Part shown: one piece after another, positions 1 through 6,935 of the stretch | Numbering within the stretch: the stretch's first letter is position 1 | Layout: each line of letters begins with the position of its first letter | Source: Myxococcota bacterium | Lineage (GTDB): Bacteria > Myxococcota > Polyangia > GCA-2747355 > JAKLHH01 | Assembly (NCBI GenBank): GCA_022710245.1 | Contig: JAKLHH010000105.1 | Coordinates: forward strand, 1 to 12,045 | Direction: 5' to 3' | DNA: 12,045 bases | The notes under the pieces: generated by a model | Database searches by the model: none | Seen by the model: only the letters and a program-made list of their open reading frames with translations | What the model was told of the DNA's origin: nothing | Position numbers and translations under genes: made by a program

Positions 1-434
1 TCGATGATGGTGCGGCCGTCGAGGTCGAGCGCGGAGCCGTCGTCGGACTCGGTGGCGAAGAGGTAGCGGCCCGCGCGCGGCAGGACGATCGTCCCGCGCC
101 AGACGGCGCTGAAGCTCGGCCGCTTGAAGTGCGCGTCGTCGGTGTCCGAGAAGCAGAGCAGCGCCTCGACGCCCGTGCGCCAGGCCGGGCCCTTGAGGTC
201 GAGCCCGTGGTGGTAGCTCGCCTGCAGCCCGTAGCCGCGCAGCCCCTCGCGGCGCCAGCGCAGCGCGCCGAGGATGGTGGCGACGAGCGCCGCCAGGATG
301 AGGAGGTTGAGCCAGCGGCCCGGCGTGCCGACGAGGCGCGGCCAGAGCCCCTCGCGCCCCTGCGGCTGACGCGCCCGGGGCGCCGGCGGCCCGGCCGGGC
401 GCTCGCTCCCCGCGGGGTCGCGCGTGTCGCTCAT
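1..434 (-). CDS. Membrane-anchored PA14-domain protein (partial, C-terminus beyond window)
   Basis: Reading leftwards from the ATG at 434-432, 144 complete codons are visible before the edge. The first 40 residues are Pro/Arg-rich and probably cytoplasmic. Residues 41-58 (WLNLLILAALVATILGAL) form one membrane helix. From about residue 67 the sequence looks like a PA14 domain: it has the SxxWRGTIVLPRAGRYLF strand region (109-126), then SDDGS (130-134) and a following LDLDGRTIID-type strand, the usual carbohydrate/calcium-binding core. PA14 domains commonly bind glycans and occur in glycosidases, adhesins and lectins. The ATG overlaps the TGA of the upstream glycosyltransferase gene (ATGA), so translation is probably coupled. 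A GAGG about 9 bases upstream serves as ribosome site. The rest of the protein is unseen, so it could be a third glycosyltransferase or only an anchored lectin. The domain call is by eye. Confidence 0.75.
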   Translation of the reverse strand, partial: MSDTRDPAGSERPAGPPAPRARQPQGREGLWPRLVGTPGRWLNLLILAALVATILGALRWRREGLRGYGLQASYHHGLDLKGPAWRTGVEALLCFSDTDDAHFKRPSFSAVWRGTIVLPRAGRYLFATESDDGSALDLDGRTII

Positions 435-2434
435 GGTCTGCCCTCGAGGACCAGGTCGTCGAAGAGGAGGTGCCCCCAGGAGCCTCGCGCGCTGTCGACG
501 AGCTGCACGCGCAGCTTCTTGCCGAGGTGCGCGCGCAGGTCGACCCGCTGCACCTCCAGCAGGTCGCTGTTGTTGCCGGTGCCCACGTGCACGGTCTGCC
601 CGTCGACGAGGAGCCGGACCTGCAGCGCCCGGGGGTCGTGGCCGCCGCCGACGCGGTAGCTGAGCTGCGGCCGGTCGATGACCACCTCGGGGCTGAGGAG
701 CTCACCCGTCGATTGGTCCCCGCCGTGGAACGAGCTGGCGAGGAACGAGCCCTCGAAGGGCCCCACCGGCCCCTGCTCCCAGAGCGGGCCGCCGACCGGA
801 GCCGGCCCCCAGGCGGTGCCGCTCCGCTCCCAGCCCTGGTAGCTGCCGTCCTCGAAGCCGAAGACACGGCGAGCGCCCGCGGGCGCTGGCTCCGGCCGCT
901 TGGGGACGAAGAGGTAGGTGGGCCGCACCTGGTAGCCGGTCGGCACGTGCGGCACCTCGTCGCCGCGGAAGTACCTCCCCAGCTTGTAGGGACCGAGGAC
1001 GAAGTCGTAGCGCCCCTGCGGCGGGTTATCGAGGAGGATCGCCGCCCAGCGACGCTGCAGGACGCTCTCCAGCACGCTCGGCGGGAACGGCAAGCCCGCG
1101 CGGGTGACGTCGTTGATCCCCATCTGGTGATAGTGCGGGCGCTTGCCGGCGAGGACCGGATAGAAGGGGTGATAGGGCATCAGCACCGGCCCGTCCTCGG
1201 CGCGGAGCAGCTCGATCAACCTCGCGCCGGCCTGCCGATCGCGCGCGGTGGGCAGGTGCGGGCCGGGGCGGTAGAGCCCCGCGATCAGCTGCGCGGCGAG
1301 CGCGCCACCGACGAGGAGCGCGACGCCGCCGGCGAGCAGCGGCCGTCGCTCGAGGCCCGCCCGACGCGCGAGCCCGCCGCCCGCGATGGCCGCGAAGATG
1401 GCGGGGAAGACGAGGCCGGGGATGTAGGCGTTCTCCGAGGCCCACTGGGTGGCGAAGCCGACCGCCGAGACGGCGACGCCGGTGACCGCCACGGCGAGCC
1501 AGTAGAGCTCGCGCCGCTCCTCGGCGAGGATGATCTTGGCGGGCGCCTCCGCGGTGGTGGCGCTGGTTCTCCGCAGCCGCCTCGCGATCCAGATCGCCGG
1601 CGCCGCCAGCAGGTAGAGCCCGAGCACCGCGCCGACGACCGGGAAGATCTTGAGCAGCTTGAGCTCGGTCACCGGCCAGATGCGATCCCAGTAGAGGTCG
1701 TGGCCCTGGTGCATGCCGAAGGTGTAGCGCCAGAACCAGCCGTGGCTGATCGCGTTCTGCAGCAGCACGCCGCCCCCCGCGACGAGCCCGACCACCGCCA
1801 CGTAGACCGGCAACCGCCGCCAGCGCATGAGCAGCACCGCGAGCCCGGAGAGCACGATGAAGAGGCTCGCCGTCTGCTTGGTCAGGAAGGCCGCTCCGGC
1901 GAGGACACCGGCGAGGATCAGCGCGCGCCAGCTGCCGAGGTGAAAGCAGATCAGGTAGAGGGCGCCCATGATCAGCGCCAGGTAGAGCGAGTCGTTCCGC
2001 ACCAGGTCGTACCAGGCGCCGCTGTGCGGGAAGCTCGACGCGATCAGCCCCACCGCCGCCACGCCCCAGAGCGCGCCGGCGAGGCCGCCGACGGTGCGCT
2101 GCACGGCCCGGAAGGCGAGCCCGAGGACGACGAGGAAGCTCGCCACCGAGATGACGCGGCCGAGGGTGTAGCTGAGCCCGAAGATCTTCCCCAGGCCGGC
2201 GAGGAGGTAGGGGTAGAGCGGCGTGTAGAGATAGGAGATGAAGTCCACCGAGGGCGGCGCGTAGATCGGCCGGCGCTCCATGGCGCGGAGCGCGTGGCAG
2301 AGCATCCCGCCCTCCATCCACTCCAGATCGAAGCCGTAGCCGAGCCGGCCGGCGAAGATATAGAGGAGGAGCGCGAGCTGCGCGAGCCCGGCGGCGGCGA
2401 CGAGGGCCGGGCCGGCGAGGACGAGCCGCCTCAC
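431..2434 (-). CDS. GT39-like (GT-C) membrane glycosyltransferase with C-terminal levanase-type beta-sandwich
   Basis: The protein has 667 residues from a GTG start whose GTGA overlaps the stop of the upstream gene; GAGGT lies 6 bases before it. The open frame extends far upstream, but that part is antisense-like Arg/Ala-rich shadow sequence. Residues 1-440 are hydrophobic with roughly ten membrane helices. After the first helix comes [11 protein letters not shown], the acidic first-loop motif typical of GT39/ArnT-like enzymes that move a sugar from a polyprenyl-phosphate donor outside the inner membrane; [10 protein letters not shown] follows. Residues 522-667 are a separate soluble module ([66 protein letters not shown]) that matches my memory of the accessory beta-sandwich next to GH32 fructosidases/levanases. 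Donor and acceptor are unknown. The fusion is unusual; the GT-C call is firm, the module identity good but from memory. Confidence 0.85.
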   Translation of the reverse strand: MRRLVLAGPALVAAAGLAQLALLLYIFAGRLGYGFDLEWMEGGMLCHALRAMERRPIYAPPSVDFISYLYTPLYPYLLAGLGKIFGLSYTLGRVISVASFLVVLGLAFRAVQRTVGGLAGALWGVAAVGLIASSFPHSGAWYDLVRNDSLYLALIMGALYLICFHLGSWRALILAGVLAGAAFLTKQTASLFIVLSGLAVLLMRWRRLPVYVAVVGLVAGGGVLLQNAISHGWFWRYTFGMHQGHDLYWDRIWPVTELKLLKIFPVVGAVLGLYLLAAPAIWIARRLRRTSATTAEAPAKIILAEERRELYWLAVAVTGVAVSAVGFATQWASENAYIPGLVFPAIFAAIAGGGLARRAGLERRPLLAGGVALLVGGALAAQLIAGLYRPGPHLPTARDRQAGARLIELLRAEDGPVLMPYHPFYPVLAGKRPHYHQMGINDVTRAGLPFPPSVLESVLQRRWAAILLDNPPQGRYDFVLGPYKLGRYFRGDEVPHVPTGYQVRPTYLFVPKRPEPAPAGARRVFGFEDGSYQGWERSGTAWGPAPVGGPLWEQGPVGPFEGSFLASSFHGGDQSTGELLSPEVVIDRPQLSYRVGGGHDPRALQVRLLVDGQTVHVGTGNNSDLLEVQRVDLRAHLGKKLRVQLVDSARGSWGHLLFDDLVLEGRP

Positions 2435-4146
2435 GAGCCCACCTCGGCCGGCCAGGGACCGAGCGCGCGGTCGAGCCGCTTCAGGCAGCAGTAGTAGGCG
2501 GGCCTGAGCCCCGGCGGGTCGAGGCAGACCCAGCGGTAGCCGCGCGCGCGCCAGTGCAGCTCCTCGAAGGGCGGCGGCTGGTAGGGGACGTCCTGGTGGT
2601 GCGCCTGGTGGCACATCAGGTCCGGCTTCTCGCGCATCAGGTAGTCGTCGGGCGCGGTCTTCATGTGGCCCGGCCGGTCGCCGACCGGCGGCGTCCGGTG
2701 CGCGATGAAGCGGTCGTTGAGCCCGAAGGTGTCGAGCGCCTTCAGGCGCGAGGCATAGACGATGGCGCCGGCGCCGCCCACCGCGAGGTAGGTGTCCGGC
2801 GGCAGGTGCTTCCGCATCCAGCGCCCGACGAGGATGCGATCGGCGGCGAAGCGATCGAGGTAGGAGACAGTGTCGAGGCCCCAGCGGCGGTAGGCGGGCC
2901 GCTCGCTCTCGCGCTTGAGCAGGACGCTGTTCCAGACCGCCAGCCCGACGAGGAGCGCGGCCACCGGGACGAAGCGCGAGGCGCGCCAGGCATCCGGAGC
3001 GCGCAGGCCACCCTCGGCGGCCGCGTCGGCCCGTGCCGCGCGGCGCGGGCGCTCGCAGGTCTCGCGCGCGGCCTCGGCGCCGAGGAGCAGGAGGAGCGGC
3101 AGCACGGGGACGAAGAAGCGGCCCATCGCCATGAAGTCGCCGCCGACGAGGACCAGGTAGGCGGTGAAGGGGAGCACGAGGAGCGCGAGGTAGCTCCAGA
3201 GGAAGGCGGGCCGCACCACGCGCGGGCCCTGCGCCTCGCGTCCCTGCGGGGCGCTCCGGGACGAGGCCGCGGGGCCAGCCGCCTCGCCGCGACGCCAGCT
3301 CGTGCGCGGCCAGAAGCCGAGCAGGAGCGGCGCCAGCGCGTAGAGCTTGCTGTCGCGGAGGAAGTCCCAGAGGTAGGGGAGCCCCCACTTCACCGCGCTC
3401 GCGGTCGCGCCGCCGCCGGCCTTGATGTAGTAGGTGTTCGGGAAGGGGTAGCCGTAGTAGCGGTAGCGCCAGAGGAAGTAGGCGCCGTAGGGCACGAGGA
3501 AGCCGAGCACCCAGAGCACCTCGCCGAGCCGCGGCAGCAGGCGCCGCTCGGAGGCGAGGTTCGCGCCCACGCGGTGCAGCCCGGTCAGCGCGAAGAGGAA
3601 GAGCCCCTCGGGGCGGGTCATCGCCGCCAGCGCGAAGAGGAGCCCGGACCAGCGTCGGCGCACGCGGCGCGCCTCCTCGGCCAGGTAGAGCGCGACGCCG
3701 CCGAGGACCAGCGCGGCGAAGAGCTGCGTCTCCAGCCCGCCCGAGCACCAGACCGCGAAGCTCGCGCTCGCCGCGAGGAGGAGCGGCGCCAGCGCCTCCC
3801 AGGGGCTGGGGCGGCCGCCGCGGTAGAGGCGAGCGATGACGTAGACGAGGAGCAGGCCGATCGCGCCGAAGGCGGCGCCGAGCACGCGCGACATCACCTC
3901 CGGGCGCAGGCCCAGCTTGAGCAGCACGCCGAGGAGCGCGGTCCAGAGGAAGTTGGTGTAGCCCTCGACGCGGTCACCGAGGTTGAAGGTCAGCTCGCCG
4001 TGGTACGCGAGGTTGTGCGAGTAGCGGAAGGAGATGTACGCGTCGTCGGTGACGAAGGGGTAGAAGAGCGCGTGAGCGACCAGCCCGACGACGGCGACGC
4101 CGAGGAGGGCGAGCACGAGCGGGCTGGTACGGGCGCGGGGCTCCAT
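2431..4146 (-). CDS. AftB/GT39-like GT-C polyprenyl-sugar glycosyltransferase
   Basis: This 571-residue protein starts at ATG 4146. Residues 9-28 form the first membrane helix, followed at once by [15 protein letters not shown] (D34, D35) and [15 protein letters not shown]. The DDAYISFRY and EGYTNFLW signature is typical of proteins annotated as AftB-like arabinofuranosyltransferases or GT39 relatives, in which the paired aspartates are catalytic. About ten membrane helices follow, then a soluble C-terminal region from about residue 430. Two Arg/Ala/Gly-rich loops (around 285-310 and 365-390) look like low-complexity insertions. The reaction expected for the family is transfer of a sugar from a lipid-phosphate carrier to an envelope glycan on the periplasmic face; the actual sugar cannot be read from sequence. 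It is the first gene of the overlapping three-gene operon, ending in a 4-base overlap with the next gene. No clear Shine-Dalgarno precedes the ATG, and a candidate promoter almost touches it. Confidence 0.87.
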   Translation of the reverse strand: MEPRARTSPLVLALLGVAVVGLVAHALFYPFVTDDAYISFRYSHNLAYHGELTFNLGDRVEGYTNFLWTALLGVLLKLGLRPEVMSRVLGAAFGAIGLLLVYVIARLYRGGRPSPWEALAPLLLAASASFAVWCSGGLETQLFAALVLGGVALYLAEEARRVRRRWSGLLFALAAMTRPEGLFLFALTGLHRVGANLASERRLLPRLGEVLWVLGFLVPYGAYFLWRYRYYGYPFPNTYYIKAGGGATASAVKWGLPYLWDFLRDSKLYALAPLLLGFWPRTSWRRGEAAGPAASSRSAPQGREAQGPRVVRPAFLWSYLALLVLPFTAYLVLVGGDFMAMGRFFVPVLPLLLLLGAEAARETCERPRRAARADAAAEGGLRAPDAWRASRFVPVAALLVGLAVWNSVLLKRESERPAYRRWGLDTVSYLDRFAADRILVGRWMRKHLPPDTYLAVGGAGAIVYASRLKALDTFGLNDRFIAHRTPPVGDRPGHMKTAPDDYLMREKPDLMCHQAHHQDVPYQPPPFEELHWRARGYRWVCLDPPGLRPAYYCCLKRLDRALGPWPAEVGS

Positions 4147-4155
4147 CGCGGGAGT

Positions 4156-4184
4156 AATCTACTGGTACCTCCACTGGGTCGCAA
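4156..4184 (-). promoter_or_regulatory. Candidate sigma70-type promoter for the glycosyltransferase operon
   Basis: On the minus strand TTGCGA (4184-4179) is followed after exactly 17 bases by TAGATT (4161-4156); each matches the consensus at four of six positions. The expected start of transcription, about 7 bases on (near 4149), is only 3 bases from the ATG at 4146. The message would therefore be leaderless or nearly so, which fits the lack of a ribosome site there. This is read by eye; chance matches of this quality are common, although A/T bases are scarce here. Confidence 0.35.
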
Positions 4185-4220
4185 GCTGGCAGCCGCCGCC
4201 CCTCTCCACGGCGGCCCGCC

Positions 4221-4357
4221 GTGGGATCGACGCGGCTGGGTCGAACCTTCCGCCCCCGCACCTGCCCCGCCGTGGGATCGACGCGGCGGGGTCGGACCTT
4301 CCGCCCCCGCACCTGCCCCGCCGTGGGATCGACGCGGCGGGGTCGGACCTTCCGCCC
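4221..4357. repeat. 51-bp tandem repeat, two full copies and one partial, hairpin-forming
   Basis: Units begin with GTGGGATCGACGCGGC at 4221, 4272 and 4323, a period of exactly 51 bp. Copies two and three are identical until the third breaks off at about 4357; copy one differs at a few positions. At each junction into copies two and three, CCCCGCCG pairs with CGGCGGGG across an 11-base loop (4265-4291 and 4316-4342), giving two identical strong hairpins 51 bp apart. There are no unique spacers between units, so this is not a CRISPR array. A period of 17 codons leaves every frame open, but the translations look like noise. Confidence 0.85.
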
Positions 4358-4386
4358 GGGCCTGCGGCTGCGCCGCGGCCTCGCCC

Positions 4387-4412
4387 GCTCCATCGAGGAG
4401 CTTGTTTTTTTG
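4387..4412 (+). terminator. Intrinsic-terminator-like hairpin with T-tract, plus strand
   Basis: GCTCC (4387-4391) and GGAGC (4397-4401) form a 5-bp stem around the loop ATCGA, followed by TTG and a run of seven T (4405-4411). A T7 tract is striking in DNA this GC-rich. No plus-strand gene lies upstream; only the 51-bp hairpin repeats and the antisense of the glycosyltransferase genes do. It may end an unannotated small RNA or antisense transcription. The stem is short, so the call is tentative. Confidence 0.45.
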
Positions 4413-4619
4413 TTCGCGGGTGGCGCGAGGGTGCTCGCGAGCCTGCGGACGACGGCGCTGCGACGGTCCATTCCCGCGACGTGAGGCCGTGCAGAGGCGC
4501 CTGCGCGCGAGAGGTGCGCCGGGGACGAGCAGGCGGTGGTGCGCGCTTGGGTGCTCCTCGCTGGAGCGGGCGAGGCTTGGGCCCGGGCTCGGCTGGTCGC
4601 GGCCTCCGCCGAGGGGGGG

Positions 4620-4785
4620 GGAAGGATGGTGTGAACCACCGGCGGATGGAGCGGCTTCCGCCAGGGGGACGGTTGGCGTGGACCACTGGCGTGGACGCAG
4701 CGGCTTCCGCCAGGGCCGGGAAGGATGTGTGAACCACCGGCGGGATGGAGCGGCTACCGCTGACGCGGATGGATGGTGTGAAGAG
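4620..4785. repeat. Degenerate tandem repeat of about 49 bp, about four copies
   Basis: A unit of the form GGAAGGATGGTGTGAACCACC, then GGCGGATGGAGCGGCTTCCG and CCAGGG, recurs. Its GTGAACC or GTGGACC element starts at 4631, 4678, 4729 and 4778, so spacings are 47, 51 and 49 bases. The last copy is cut short. Copy one can fold as GGCGGA/TCCGCC with a 10-base loop, and copy two as TGGCG/CGCCA. This family differs in sequence from the 51-bp repeats to its left. It lies just downstream of osmC; its role is unknown. Confidence 0.7.
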
Positions 4786-4824
4786 GAAGAGCGCAGGTAG
4801 GGATGAAGGTGCGGGGAAAGGGAG

Positions 4825-5250
4825 CTACACGAGCTTCGCCTGCAGCGTGATCTCCGTCGCTGCCAGCGCCTGCGAGACGGGGCAGCCCACCTTCGCCTCC
4901 TCGGCGTGCTTGAGGAAGGTCTGCGCGTCGATCCCGGGCACCTTGCCCTCGGTGGTGAGGTCGATGCGCGTGATCTTGAACCCCTCGCCCACCTTGTTCA
5001 GGTGGACCTTGGCGGTCGTCTGGATCCGGTCCGGCTTGAAGCCGGCGCCGCCGAGGATGTGCGAGAGCGCCATCGAGTAGCAGCCCGCGTGCGCGGCAGC
5101 GATCAGCTCCTCGGGGTTGGTCCCGGCCCCCTCCTCGAAGCGGGACTTGAAGGTGTAGGCCCCCTCGTAGGACTTGCTCCCGAGCTTCATGGTGCCCGCC
5201 CCGTCGATCAGCCCGCCCTGCCAGGTCGCCTCTGCGTTGCGCGTTGCCAT
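4825..5250 (-). CDS. osmC: Organic hydroperoxide reductase OsmC
   Basis: The 141-residue protein matches OsmC over its full length and at nearly the length of the E. coli protein. OsmC reduces organic hydroperoxides in the cytoplasm with a pair of redox cysteines and protects against peroxide and osmotic stress. Visible marks are ATWQGGLIDGAGTM near the N-terminus, RFEEGAGTNPEELIAAAHAGCYSMAL with the peroxidatic Cys57 and nearby Arg37 and Glu47/48, VPGIDA, and VGCPVSQAL with resolving Cys123. These features separate OsmC proper from Ohr. The start at 5250 is supported by GGAGG 7 bases upstream. It is transcribed away from the 111-aa conserved gene, with a likely promoter at 5323-5350 and a leader of about 65 bases. 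Downstream are degenerate repeats and no obvious terminator. The gene appears intact. Confidence 0.95.
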   Translation of the reverse strand: MATRNAEATWQGGLIDGAGTMKLGSKSYEGAYTFKSRFEEGAGTNPEELIAAAHAGCYSMALSHILGGAGFKPDRIQTTAKVHLNKVGEGFKITRIDLTTEGKVPGIDAQTFLKHAEEAKVGCPVSQALAATEITLQAKLV

Positions 5251-5322
5251 CTCGCTGCCTCCATCTTGAAGGTGTCTCGTTCGGTGCCCCGGCGCGGCCG
5301 GTGACCGCGGGTACCGTGCACT

Positions 5323-5350
5323 GGTCTAGCACTCTTGCCGCCACAGTCAA
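5323..5350 (-). promoter_or_regulatory. Candidate promoter of osmC (extended -10)
   Basis: On the minus strand TTGACT (5350-5345, five of six to consensus) precedes TAGACC (5328-5323) by 16 bases. TGC sits immediately before the hexamer as an extended -10. The hexamer itself is weak (three of six). The predicted start is near 5316, giving a leader of about 65 bases to the osmC ATG. The good -35 and its position upstream of a stress gene make it plausible. Confidence 0.45.
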
Positions 5351-5476
5351 CTCGCGGGTGCGGCCGGCGCACGCACCCGGCAGGATCACCCGCTCTCCGT
5401 CGAGAAACCCCGCCCTGGGAGGAGGTAGTTCCGGTTGTCCTCGTCGAGGCCAGCCCTCAAGCTTAGTCCTTAGTGG

Positions 5477-5499
5477 GCGTGACCCTCGGCAGGTCACGC
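5477..5499. promoter_or_regulatory. Perfect 8-bp inverted repeat in the osmC / 111-aa gene divergent region
   Basis: GCGTGACC (5477-5484) and GGTCACGC (5492-5499) are exact reverse complements separated by 7 bases, 59 bases before the ATG at 5558. It could be an operator for a dimeric regulator of the plus-strand gene or a leader hairpin. It lies in the 307-base gene-free interval 5251-5557, which also has a smaller palindrome CCTCG-T-CGAGG at 5439-5449. No clear plus-strand -35/-10 pair was found there. Confidence 0.45.
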
Positions 5500-5545
5500 T
5501 GTTGGGCCGACGGCGGACGCGGGTCGCGGCTCGCCGCCGGAGGTG

Positions 5546-5553
5546 AAGGAGGT
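5546..5553 (+). promoter_or_regulatory. Strong ribosome binding site deciding the start at 5558
   Basis: AAGGAGGT is a full Shine-Dalgarno match 4 bases before ATG 5558. An in-frame GTG at 5543 would place the start at the ribosome site itself, so the shorter protein beginning MPSKTSNN is preferred. Confidence 0.85.
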
Positions 5554-5557
5554 ACCC

Positions 5558-5893
5558 ATGCCGAGCAAGACAAGCAACAACCACGACGAGATCCGACGCT
5601 GGGCCGAGGATCGCGGCGGGCGGCCCTCGCGAGTGAAGGGCACCGGCGCCGGCGACGACCCGGGCATGATCCGCATCGACTTCCCCGGCTACAGCGGCGC
5701 CGGCAAGCTCGAGGAGATCACCTGGGACGACTGGTTCCGCAAGTTCGACGACAGCAACCTCGCGCTCGTCTTCGAGGAGGTCACCGCGCGGGGAGACAAG
5801 AGCAACTTCAACAAGCTCGTCGGTCGAGAGACCGCCGAGGCGCGGGCGCGCGGTGAGCGCACGTCGCGGCGTGACCGCAAGCGTCAGGGCTAG
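5558..5893 (+). CDS. Conserved 111-aa protein of unknown function (EIRRWAEDRGGRP family)
   Basis: The sequence HDEIRRWAEDRGGRPSRVKGTG, then GMIRIDFPGYSG, then ITWDDWFRKFDDSNLALVFEE, then KSNFNKLVGRETAEAR is recognisable as a widespread family of small hypothetical proteins in proteobacteria and other phyla. Its function is not established as far as I know. It is hydrophilic and cytoplasmic, with no signal peptide, no cysteine and a strongly basic C-terminus (RTSRRDRKRQG) that could contact nucleic acid. The start is fixed by the ribosome site at 5546-5553. It diverges from osmC, with a perfect dyad upstream, and is followed after 128 bases by a membrane-protein gene in the same direction. The setting suggests a stress-responsive role, which is inference only. 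Confidence 0.85.
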   Translation: MPSKTSNNHDEIRRWAEDRGGRPSRVKGTGAGDDPGMIRIDFPGYSGAGKLEEITWDDWFRKFDDSNLALVFEEVTARGDKSNFNKLVGRETAEARARGERTSRRDRKRQG

Positions 5894-6021
5894 TCACGCT
5901 CTCCGACGGTGGCGCTGGCGTCGCGGCCGCGCCGTCGCCGCGCCCCGTCGAGGAGCCCAGCGCGTCGCGGGCACGGGACTTGCTCCCCAGCGACGCTGGA
6001 GCTTTCAAGGGAGAATGAGAC

Positions 6022-6912
6022 ATGAATGAGGATCTGAGAGTATTGCCGTCGACGACGGTCGGACCGGACCCCTTCAGCGGGGTCCTCCGCGTCGGCTCGA
6101 CGATCTCCTGGGGCGGGATCTTCTCCGGTGCCTTCGTCGCCGTCCTGACCTACCTCGGGCTGACCGCCCTCGGCGTGGCGATCGGCGGCGCCGGGCTGCA
6201 GCACGTCATCTCGCAGGAGAGCGGCGCCGGGGGCCTCTCGATCGGCGCCGGCATCTGGCTGATCGTCTCCGGCATCATCGCGCTCTTCGTCGGCGGCTAC
6301 GTCGCCGCGCGCGCCTCCGGCGTCATCCCCACCCGCAGCGGAGGGATGGAGGGGCTGGTGGTCGCGGCCTTCTTCTTCGTCCTCTTCATCACCGGCCTCG
6401 GCGCCGGGGTGGGGGCGCTGGGGAGCGCCGCCGGGTCGATGGTCAGCGCGCTGGGCTCCGGCGCCGGCAGCGTGGCGCAGAGCCCCGCCGTGCAGTCCGC
6501 CGTCTCGCAGGGGCTCGGTGACCTGCAGCTCCGCTCCTCGCCCGGCCAGGTGGCGGGCAACCTGGGCAGCATGCTGCTCCGCGGTGACACCGACGGCGCC
6601 ACCAGCTACATCGCGCGCCAGGCCGGGATCAGCCGCCTCGAGGCGAAGCAGCGGATCGACCAGATGCGCTCGCAGGTCGTGGGGGCCGCCAAGGACGCGG
6701 GCATCACGGCCGCCAAGGCCACCCAGGCCGCGGGCTGGTCGCTCTTCATCATGATCGTCCTCGGCAGCACGGCGGCGCTCTTCGGCGGCGCGCTGGCAGC
6801 ACGACGGAACATCCGACGCCCGGTGAGCGAGAAGGACCGCCGCATCGCGCTCGAGTCGCGTCGCGAGTGGTCGCCTCTCGGCGGCCCGCAGGAGGCGCCG
6901 CGGACGACCTGA
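6022..6912 (+). CDS. Four-helix membrane protein of unknown function (PhnA-like/YrzE-like style)
   Basis: This 296-residue protein begins at ATG 6022 after AAGGGAGA at 6008-6015. Four membrane segments are visible: about 31-54, 73-95, 110-135 and 238-260. The conserved-looking SWGGIFSGAF before helix 1 and IGAGIWLIVSGIIALFVGGYVAAR in helix 2 resemble proteins often labelled PhnA-like or simply hypothetical membrane protein in proteobacteria. Between helices 3 and 4 lies a Gly/Ser/Ala-rich, partly helical segment of about 100 residues, including SRLEAKQRIDQMRSQVVGAA, probably amphipathic. The C-terminus is basic. No catalytic motif is seen. A small palindrome, CCAGCG-A-CGCTGG (5987-5999), sits just before the ribosome site. 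It ends 23 bases from the convergent TolB-like/DsbA gene, with no clear terminator between them. Confidence 0.82.
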   Translation: MNEDLRVLPSTTVGPDPFSGVLRVGSTISWGGIFSGAFVAVLTYLGLTALGVAIGGAGLQHVISQESGAGGLSIGAGIWLIVSGIIALFVGGYVAARASGVIPTRSGGMEGLVVAAFFFVLFITGLGAGVGALGSAAGSMVSALGSGAGSVAQSPAVQSAVSQGLGDLQLRSSPGQVAGNLGSMLLRGDTDGATSYIARQAGISRLEAKQRIDQMRSQVVGAAKDAGITAAKATQAAGWSLFIMIVLGSTAALFGGALAARRNIRRPVSEKDRRIALESRREWSPLGGPQEAPRTT

Positions 6913-6935
6913 GCGCGGCGCGGCGATGCAGGGGG

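Larger units (their letters stand above)
4147..4824. other. 678-base gene-free region carrying two repeat families and a hairpin/T-tract
   Basis: Between the start of the glycosyltransferase operon and the end of osmC I find no credible gene. Open frames here are short on conserved features and made of Arg/Gly/Pro translations of the repeats. The region holds three 51-bp tandem repeats (4221-4357), a terminator-like hairpin with a T-tract (4387-4412), a plain GC-rich stretch (4413-4619) where I see nothing, and a degenerate array of about 49-bp units (4620-4785). No transposase, terminal inverted repeats or target duplication are visible. Confidence 0.7.

Noticed and set aside
470..2494. Long plus-strand open frame (674 codons) opposite the glycosyltransferase
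   Set aside because: Its product is Arg/Glu/Gly/Ala-rich with no recognisable motif; it is the expected antisense shadow of a high-GC gene whose opposite strand encodes clear GT39 features.
431..3748. A single 1105-residue minus-strand protein covering both the GT39-like enzyme and most of the AftB-like gene
   Set aside because: The N-terminal 438 residues are an Arg/Ala/Pro-rich out-of-frame reading of the AftB-like gene; the GTGA overlap at 2434-2431 gives a proper start.
4221..4357. CRISPR array
   Set aside because: Units are contiguous head-to-tail with no unique spacers, and no cas genes are nearby.
4159..4737. Minus-strand open frame (192 codons) through the repeat region
   Set aside because: Pro/Arg/Gly-rich translation of the repeats; it stays open because the 51-bp period is divisible by three. 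No ribosome site or family likeness.
2554..4800. Long plus-strand open frame (748 codons) across the AftB-like gene and the repeat region
   Set aside because: Low-complexity charged composition with no domain; it runs through intergenic repeats and is antisense to a well-supported gene.
5543..5557. GTG start at 5543 for the 111-aa conserved protein
   Set aside because: It overlaps the ribosome site of the ATG at 5558, and the extra residues are not part of the family as I know it.
6913..6935. Bidirectional terminator between the convergent genes
   Set aside because: The 23-base gap holds only a GCGCGGCGCGGCG run and no hairpin with a T-tract on either side.
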